From Undaria pinnatifida (Eukaryota; Sar; Phaeophyceae; Laminariales; Alariaceae): DNA of 64,000 bases. A program made the position numbers and the translations under genes. This document shows, piece by piece, positions 56,271-64,000 of the stretch (positions within the stretch are counted from its first letter, which is position 1; the number at the start of each line of letters is the position of its first letter). Location: assembly GCA_012845835.1 (NCBI GenBank), contig JABAKD010000024.1, positions 2,956,061 to 3,020,060 of the forward strand, written 5' to 3'. The notes under the pieces are model-generated. The model was not told the origin of the DNA and searched no databases. It saw only the letters and a list, made by a program, of their open reading frames with translations.

Positions 56271-56667
56271 TGCACTAGGTATGGTCCCACCACTCCACAG
56301 CTTCTCTTCCGCCAAGCATATTGCTAGGAGTTGTCCCCACCAAGAAAACGCAGAACATCTGGGAAGATGGCTCAGTCAGAAGGGGGGGTGCATGATCATC
56401 AGGTTCGACCAAAGCTTGATATACTTCCTTGCTCCCTTTCCGTGGCAGGTGGTCCCATCAGCACCAGCACCAGCAGCCGTGTGAAGTGAGCCTAATGCTT
56501 CATCCCAACCTACTGGAGAGTGAGAACGGACTCGCATTATAATACTCGTCGTAGAGTCTTTGTGGGACCTCCAAATTTGTTGCGTAGGAAAAAAAGATGA
56601 CCCTTTGAGAACCCTACTATTTTTTTGCTTGGATTGTCCTTGGATTATGACCTTCGTCGGATTCGAA

Positions 56668-56928
56668 ACTTTAGACACGCTAAGATAGAGGTGCACAAGG
56701 CTTTTTTCCTTCTGCGGGTTGCTGCTTGGGGAGATCCGAACCTCACCCGCAAAATGATTATGAGCAGACTGGAAGTGCAACCGGTGGCACAGGTATACAG
56801 AGAAATGGTATTGAAAAACAAGAACGACATTCCAACGATGTTAGCCCCGTCATTCAGAAACCATTTCAGCAAAAAAAAGGTATACCTCTAGACTAGTCTA
56901 GTCTAGACTATCGTAGCACGCGCCACTG
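56668..56928. mobile_element. MITE family B, copy 3
   Basis: ACGCTAAGATAGAGGTGCAC on the left, CCCCGTCATTCAGAAA inside, and ACTATCGTAGCACGCGCC on the right. A CTAGACTAGTCTAG block is inserted in the right end. Confidence 0.7.
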
Positions 56929-58246
56929 CTGTTATATGTACCGGGTATGTCTTCCTACCCACAACCAAATTTGACATCTCGTAAACACCATACATATAGT
57001 GCTCCACGCAGACGCATCTGGTTGCTGTAATACCTAGCCAAACCAACACATAGATAGCCGGCGCCTCATACATCATCAGTCAATCCAAAGTCCGTGTGGT
57101 TACCTACATAAAAATGCGCGATTGTTTCGGGTTGAGTTCATGTTGTTTTCTTTTGGGACGAACGGATGGGCTGGCCGGTGGTCAGTTTGGCGACGAGGTG
57201 ACCAAACGCCACAACAAGGCAACACCTTCCCTGATTTCAAACCCTGTTTTCCATTTACCAGGCGGGTACTCTTTAGTCTAACATTAATTATTATTGATTG
57301 TACTATGACATATTGGCTGTATTCATGGGTTTGTTTTTTATTTTCGACGCAAGCATGGGCCGGTTGGAAAAAGCAAAGAACAAAAGGGCGACCGAGCGAC
57401 GAACAGGCGACCTCTTCGCTGCTTCTAGCCGGCCAGCGTTTCTCTTACTTACAATTTCTCGAACCAACATATACACCATTCTGCCGGGAGTATAAGGACC
57501 GTTTGTATATTATACGAGTACTAAATGGTCCTTATATTTCTGGGAAAGTCTTGGAAAACATATAAACACACTTGACATCTTATGACAGTTCTACGAAATC
57601 CTCGATCCCACAGCTCAATAAGCGCATTTTCAATTTTAAAAATTGAAAACAATACCTGGTACCTTTTTATTATTGTTGCCCGCCAACAATGTAGCGTAGA
57701 TGTCGTTCCGACATAAAAATCGACTACGATCCTTCCGTGAAAACAGTGGTATCTCTCCGATGACACTCTGCCAACCGTTTTTCGATTTATTTTCCCCGCA
57801 TCTTTTAATTTTAGCTGCTACCGATATAATCTAACCTCGCCCTCATAACCACTCCGTCCCCAGGTAATTGTTCACAGTCCTCCGGTTTCTTCCTCCCTTC
57901 TCCAGGGGGCCTAGCGGTCCCTCAGGGCTGGTTTGTGTCTATTTACTCGGCGATACTGAATGGTCACAGAGATGGTCTGGAAGGAGCGTTCCTTGTAGAA
58001 GGGGCGTTCCTTGCATAAGAGGCGTTCCTTGCAGACGCCTTTCCGCGATAGAGACCACACCCGCCCCTACAACTTTGCTGACCGCTACCTGGTCGATCAT
58101 TTGGACGATCCGTCCGTCCCTCCGACGATGCTGACCGCTACCTGATCGATCAGGTCGCTGCCTTCCTTCCCGAGGCACCCAAAGCTTTTCACCGCGGTGG
58201 TGGCAAGTATTTTGAAAACGAATTCTTCTAAACACGCCGCGAGAAT

Positions 58247-60990
58247 TTAGTTGCGCCCGTCCAAGGACACCTGTCGCGGACGAACGTAGTGATTGCGCTT
58301 GCACGCCTCAGAAGTGGAAGCAATTGACTCGTCTTGGTGAGCGCTACACGCGAATCCCCGCGTGTGACTCTGCATACGTGATCTCGAGTAATATCGCTTT
58401 GTTGCGACACTCCGATGCCGAAGCATCTTGGGGTCCTCCCGCATCGAAAACAGTGTCCATGCGGAATCTCTGTTTGCATGGAAGGGGGCTCCGCTTTCCA
58501 CTTGGTGACGAATGGACATACTCTGAAAGGTGAGGAAGAGCGAGTGCACCAGGGGCTGGTGCTGGTTCACCAGCACGCCCGACCGATTATATAATGGTGC
58601 ATGCCACGTGTTAGCCTCCCCACTGCACCGCAGCAGGGCACCTCGCCGGCAGGATCTCCTCAACTCCCAGGAATGTCTTTCGCGCAGTCACGAATTCTGA
58701 CTCTGGGATGATTTTGGCCGAGTCGGCAGGCCTTGCCTTTGAGAAGGCGGTAGCCCCTGGTCCGGATTGAATCCGTTGCCGGGCCTTGACCAAACCTCTC
58801 GTCTCCTTCTCTCCTTGTGAGTCGCTCACGCCTCGCTGGGGCGTCGTCACTGGCAGCTGGTCCAACGAAGCAATGTACCTCTCATAACAGACTCAGTTTA
58901 CCAGCTTCCCCAGCCTATGCTGTGCTTTGCCGGAGCTGGTAGTTTTGGCGTCGTATGCCGGCAACACGTCCGCAACTGATTGCCCTGAGCCATCTTACTC
59001 TCCTGCTCTACAGGTTCTGCCCCGTCCGACTTCCGGCATATTATTCTCCTTGCCTCCCTCTGAAACTCCATGCAAATCACCGAGGTTCGCTAACGCTGTT
59101 CCAAAAGCGCCGAACGAGGTCTGAATCGGACGGTTTCCTCCGGACTTTGTCCACCATAACGCCAGACAACCTAACAAACACCTCCGGCACCATCGCGACC
59201 AAGCTTCCGGCGGGTGCTGACATCCTCCGGACTTTAGTCGACGAAAGCCCAAACCTTCCGTTCCCCGTGAACAGGCTCGCCTGCGCCTGTTGGTAGGGTT
59301 GCAAGGCCAACTGATTTGTCGGGTACCCGTCCTCGAAAAACGACGATTTACCTGTTGCCCTCGCGAGATAATGCAGTTCTCAAGCATTCATATGGCGTTG
59401 CTGTCTGCCTTTTTTTGGCATGCGAGTAGGGACAAATCGGGGTCCATAGCGCGTTCAATGTAGGCAATCCGTTGCACTATAGAGCCGGTGGCGATCAGGT
59501 TGGCTGATTGCTTGTCCGGCATGCGCGGCAACGTCCGCGCGAGTGCTCCGCTCCTCCGTTTTGGAATATCTCCGTTACGCTCTCCCTCGTGAATTCGTCA
59601 GTACCGACAGGCACCCCAACCACCTGTACCCCACCCCGTTCGGCGATGCGGACGCCAATGTCTTCAAGAAGGGCGATCTTTTCCGGCATAGAGACTTGCC
59701 CCTTCGGGGGTAATGCAACCGCTTTACTCGGGTCGATGTCAATGCCGATGTTGGATACCTCACGCTGGAGGAAGGGTACAACTTCCACAGTATCGGGTGT
59801 GACTTCCATCGTGCCGATGCTGATGTCATCTAGATAGGCGAATAACTCTACACCTCCTGGCTCGAACTTCGATCGGATCCGTTTCAGCACCGACAGGAGC
59901 GGCATGCAGAACAACGCCAACGCCGACCCCATGGCATCCCCTCGCTGTACCCCACTGAAGTAGCCAATCTTGCCTCTTTCTCCCAATTCCATCTGAAAGA
60001 ACACGAAGGAAGATCTCTCGCCGTAACATGTTGCCACGAACGGTGTAAGTGATGGCACGCAAATGGCTGCTACGCAAACACGGCAGTCCGTTTCACTTTG
60101 TAGAATGCATTGAAGCAATCGTTCAGCGAGTTTTTTCCCTCGTGATGCGCCCTGGCGCGTAGCGCTACCTGATCAACCTCGCCTCTCGTACTTCGACTCC
60201 AAACTGTCTCGCTTCGCGGTTGGTCTCCTCCAGCCGTGGTTGCCACTGCCGCATGGTCCCGGCTGCAAGAAGGTGCCTCTACGTCATCTTGACGCAGATG
60301 GGGCAGCGTTTTTCATCCAAGACAGTGAGGTTAGATTGCAAGAAGAGGTGCCAGAATTCCGACGGGATGGCGTTTGGATCGCCGATAATTCTTCTCCAGA
60401 AGGCTACCAGCCCCGAATTTTGCTCGCCCGAAGCCATAGTCCTGACGATTAACAGCAATTGCGAAAAGTACAGGCCGTCGCGTCCCGCGTCTGATAACGG
60501 GCTAAGATGATTGATCTGACATCCACGGCTACCTACGAGTCGAGTTCTTCCTCCGTGGAGCAGCTAGGACCACTCTCCCTTCCTCCGGGTAGGAGGAACT
60601 TGCTGCCACCGCTCCCGCTGCTGCTTCGGAGACGCAGGTCTGATCCTCCTCCGAGAACTTTGTTTTCACTCGCTCGTTTTTCTCACTCCGCGGGGCGCGC
60701 GGTTCCACGAGGAGGCTGCGTGCTGCCACAGTCACCTCCCCTGGATGACGGCATGGTGATGAAGCCCCCTTAAACATACCAGCGTCCGTCGCTTCGCGGG
60801 CTTGGCCGCTCTGCCTTGTCAAAGTTTGACAGGTATGCGCCATTAACCACGGGAGAAAAAGAGTGAGGTCACCGCGTTCGGCGGGCGCACACCTCTGCCG
60901 CTGCTTCACACGGCCATCCTGCGAGTGCAGCAGAATCGAGAGGGTGTACCACAGCTTGATCGACCTCAAGGGCGAGTTCGGTGTCTCCAA
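58247..60990 (-). pseudogene. Decayed reverse transcriptase (non-LTR type, YLDD box)
   Basis: The clearest part is 60118-59495 on the minus strand: a Yg-type strand, GVQRGDAMGSALALFCM (substrate-grip region), FAYLDDISIG (catalytic Asp pair) and IGIDIDPSKAVALPP. Flanking minus-strand pieces fit the same element: 60985-60529 (N-terminal), 59387-58995 and 58865-58611 (IPESEFVTARKTFLG, a C-terminal segment seen downstream of such reverse transcriptases). Frame breaks separate them, so it is not functional. It differs from the LINE at 40.7-43.6 kb (FADD box). An integrase or endonuclease was not seen. Confidence 0.7.
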
Positions 60991-61067
60991 TTTTGTGGTT
61001 TGTCGATGACCTGCCAGGGCGTGATTTTGATACTCACAGAATCTAGTCTACTACATCTGCAGTAGTA

Positions 61068-61275
61068 TACATATATAAATGTCTATGTAAAATATTGCAC
61101 TTTTTTCGGTTTGGCTTGCTCTCCGGGCGGCCGAGAATTTTTCTCCCAAGGCGCCCGTCGGTACATTACGACGCATGCCTTGATCCCGGCCGAGCTTCGT
61201 GGCGGTGCTCTGATCGTCCAACGTCGCTGACCTGCTGGCTCTTTTTTTCGAGGGGTTGCATTTCGCCTCGCTGCT
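61068..61275. repeat. Dispersed repeat E, copy 1 (copy 2 at 62566-62800)
   Basis: ATAAATGTCTATGTAAAAT, CGTACATTACG/GGTACATTATGG, TCCCGGCCGAGCTTCGTGGC and GCTGGCTCT are collinear in both copies. Confidence 0.7.
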
Positions 61276-62264
61276 CAGTAAGCCGAACGGGTGTATGTAA
61301 TAACCCCAACATGTTTTAAATAGCCAGCTAGCCCGCTAGCCCGTTCCCCTCTGGCATTTTGTTTTTGTTCCGCTTTCCCGCACGCCGTACAGCAATAGTG
61401 ATTGTATAAGACATCATAGCAGTCCAATTGTTTTACCCTCTCTGCTGTCTGCTACGACGCAGCAGCAGCAGCACTCCTTTGTGACAGCCACGGACGGTGC
61501 CTCCGTGTGTGCGTGTGTGCGCTTCTTTCTGTTGATGTGTAGTATCATAGTCACATAAAACGGTCAAGAAGAGAATCTTTTTTTTTGTTTTTAAGGCGGC
61601 CGCTCAGCCTTGTTAATAGCAGCCACTAAAACAGCATTCAGCAGTGCAGCAGCAGCCGCGGTACAACGGCAGCCGCCCTCCACAAGCTCTCGCCTTTATG
61701 CCAGTAGTCACGGTTTATGCGCGTGTGGCTGGTGTACAGCAGCAGGAAATCGAACCATGACAACATTAACAAGTCCAACATAACAGTCGAGCACACAACG
61801 TCGGACCTCATACCAGGTATACGAAGCATACAGCCGCAGCAGCAAATACAGTCACCTAGATGTAGCTCATACCTGTATACCTTGTACATACAATGAGTGT
61901 GCCTTTGCACTATTACTTCAAGAAGAGCAGGAGAGAGATCTCACTTCGGAACAGTAGCGATCGACGTCCACCGCATGTTCCATCGTGATCCGACAGCACT
62001 AACAACCCGAGCATCAGGCCTGGGCTGAACCTCCGCTGGCCTGCCACATAGTAGCCACATCTATACAGGGAGTACACAGGAGCTTGCGTACAAACCCGGT
62101 AGATTTCTAAGACCCACAAGTAGCCCACTCCAACAGTTAACTCACACTATAACAATGATTTGTTTTATGCATACTGAATTCCACAGAAGATGTCTGGTTT
62201 GGTCCCGTTCAATGCGGCTTGTGTAGTTTCCTTGCGCACAGAACAAGGCTGAATGTGTTAGTCC

Positions 62265-62445
62265 TCAGTCCTGTTGACCCTGGCATTAGCAGGGGAGTCA
62301 CCGACCTGCATCCTTCACGAGGCGGGTATGCACACCCCGTACCACGCGCGATCGAAGTATCACACGCAGCTTGCAAAGCTGAGAGTTTTGATCGAATTCC
62401 TTTTTGGTCGATCTCACACACAGCTCAAGTGTATTTTTTCGTTTT
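62265..62445 (+). repeat. Dispersed repeat family C, copy 4
   Basis: CTGTTGACCCTGGCATTAGC, GGGGAGTCACCGACCTGCAT and CACGCAGCTTGCAAAG. It is the most diverged of the four. Confidence 0.7.
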
Positions 62446-62565
62446 TTTTTATTTTTTCAATTGTTATGATTGAAACGCCTGTGTTTTCCATTTTCGACTT
62501 GCCACACGCCCCCGGGTTATCATATCAACCCCATCACCCGAAGAGGAACCTTGTATATTTCAAAA

Positions 62566-62800
62566 ATATGTATATAGATAGTCTATATGTAAAATGTGGT
62601 CTTTTTTTTTTGGCTCGCTGCTCTCCGGCGACGGCGTGCTTCTTCTCGCACTTTCGGCCGCGGGGCAAGCTAGCCTGCCATGGGTACATTATGGAGCGTG
62701 TCTGGATCTCGGCCGAGCTCCGTGGCGGCGCTCGGCGCATTAAACGTCGCTTAGCTGGCTCTATTTGGCTAGGAATTGCGTTCCGCCTCCCTGAGACGAG
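62566..62800. repeat. Dispersed repeat E, copy 2
   Basis: Collinear with 61068-61275, including TCTCGGCCGAGCTCCGTGGC. The plus frame across it has no domain. Confidence 0.7.
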
Positions 62801-64000
62801 CAGGTCACTTGGAACGCCCAAAATAGTTGTTCAAATTTTGATAATTTGTGTGAAAGGTAAAGTGGTTGTAGAGTAAATCGAGAGTATATAACGCCTTCCA
62901 GGTCCGATAGGAACAATGCCTGCGATGTAATTGGAAATCTTTTTTTCCATCACTATAAAAGTATGCCCATCACGAACTTCTGGGAAAATTCTTGGCGGAA
63001 ATTTCCGGCAACATTCTTGCATAACTGCTGTGACAGCAGAAATCAATGCGTCGTCTTCGTAGATCGGGATGTTGTGTCCACTGTCCTAAAAACTGGGGGA
63101 CAGACGGCATTCATCTTGTGTGGGCAATCCTCGAGATGCATTGGAGTAGTGTCACCGTGTGCGCACGCACGTGCGCGCCCCCTCACAGAACTTCACCCGT
63201 GCTGCTGTCCGGCAGCCTTTCACACGTGGTTGCCATCTGCCGCTAGGACGCGGCAGCGCACGATTGTAATGGAAAACGCGAGACACATACATGATGAGTA
63301 GTCTAAAACAAGGGCAGGCGTGTGGCGACATACACAACCGAAAACAAGAGCACGGATGTGTATGGCGACAAACGCGAAGACACAGCAGCAGCAGCAGCTG
63401 TAGTAGTAGTAGCCCACCACAGCACAGCCGAGAGAGGGCCCTCCCGGCCTAGCTATGGTGGCGCAGCCGCATCTACCTCGTGTCCGTGCCCTACAGGGCT
63501 GGGTGGTGATTGATGTAGAGCGTTTGGAGGGGGAGGTGATATCGTTGTGTGGGGCGGGTGGAGTGTGTGAGGCAATCAACGAAAACTGGCTTGTTGCTTG
63601 CAGGATTAAGGATCAACTTCAACCAAAGAGCCCCCCTCGCAGGATTTATAACCCCCTGTGTTGCGGTTTGGGATCGTTCGGGTATAATTTGATAAACTTT
63701 TACATTTTTTAGTTCTTCGTTGTTTTGTTCGTAAAACAATGGCCCGCTACTCAACTAACCTCAGCAGCAGCACAGCGGCAGTAGCAGCAACCACCCGGAC
63801 TAATTTTACCTCAGCAACAGCAGCACAACAGTAGCAGTAGCAGCAACATAGCGCGGCAGTAGTAGCAGCAGTACACATGTGGATCGGATTAGTGTGGGGT
63901 TTGGGAGCGCGCCGCCCTGAGACGTTTCGGCCCCGGATCTCGACGTGGGTGCGTGGGCATGGGTGCAGACAAGGGTGAATTGGCCTGCACTCTCCCGCCG
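62801..64000. other. Spacer, no supported gene
   Basis: Short frames and CAG/AGT-rich bits (63385-63415, 63760-63870). A 112-codon plus frame at 62963-63301 has no recognisable domain. Confidence 0.45.

Noticed and set aside
1..64000. CRISPR arrays, operons or bacterial genes
   Set aside because: No spacer-repeat structure or prokaryotic gene layout is present. Direct repeats here are satellites, microsatellites or transposon copies.

Overview
The window reads as nuclear DNA of a photosynthetic stramenopile, most likely a brown alga. Two things point there: a gene made of cysteine/histidine motifs of the EsV-1-7 type (the IMMEDIATE UPRIGHT family, which is expanded in brown algae), and an interstitial TTAGGG tract. 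The genome style also fits: short exons, very long introns, and introns and spacers packed with transposons, satellites and microsatellites. The species cannot be named from the sequence alone. Almost all long open frames in the window are low-complexity or repeat shadows.

Two host genes can be supported, both on the + strand. (1) An EsV-1-7 repeat gene at about 11150-15435, with at least four coding exons and six C-x4-C...C-x2-H motifs. Its last exon encodes a short basic tail that looks like a nuclear localisation signal. (2) A DOT1-like histone methyltransferase gene at about 28522-52452. I could chain eleven coding exons with matching phases (about 1463 codons once one G-run indel is allowed). 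The first seven hold the complete catalytic core. The last four hold a very large Asn/Ser/Gly, acidic and Pro/Gln low-complexity tail. The 5' end of both genes is unresolved.

Layout. 1-960 tandem repeat; 1245-1847 AAT microsatellite; 1848-2926 small LTR-type (TRIM-like) element with a nested foldback; 3678-5500 satellite of 507-562 bp; 6489-7900 array of tRNA-like units interrupted by a TIR element carrying telomere-like repeats; 10310-10720 CAG/CAA tract; 11150-15435 EsV-1-7 gene with a LINE fragment and SINE-like copies in its introns; 16.7-23 kb dispersed repeats and a decayed minus-strand reading frame; 23.9-26.4 kb minisatellite split by a hAT-like element; 27.3-27.9 kb TIR element; 28.5-52.5 kb the DOT1-like gene, whose introns hold a Copia-like relic, a foldback, an antisense LINE and many microsatellites; 52.5-58 kb gene-poor; 58.2-61 kb decayed reverse transcriptase on the minus strand; 61-64 kb dispersed repeats.

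Three patterns look most worth following. Exon-intron junctions of both genes are repeatedly copied into the neighbouring intron. A LINE and a SINE-like family appear to share a 3' tail that ends in poly(C) rather than poly(A). Two unrelated exons each show an apparent one-base frame break in a 15-16 base C or G run.
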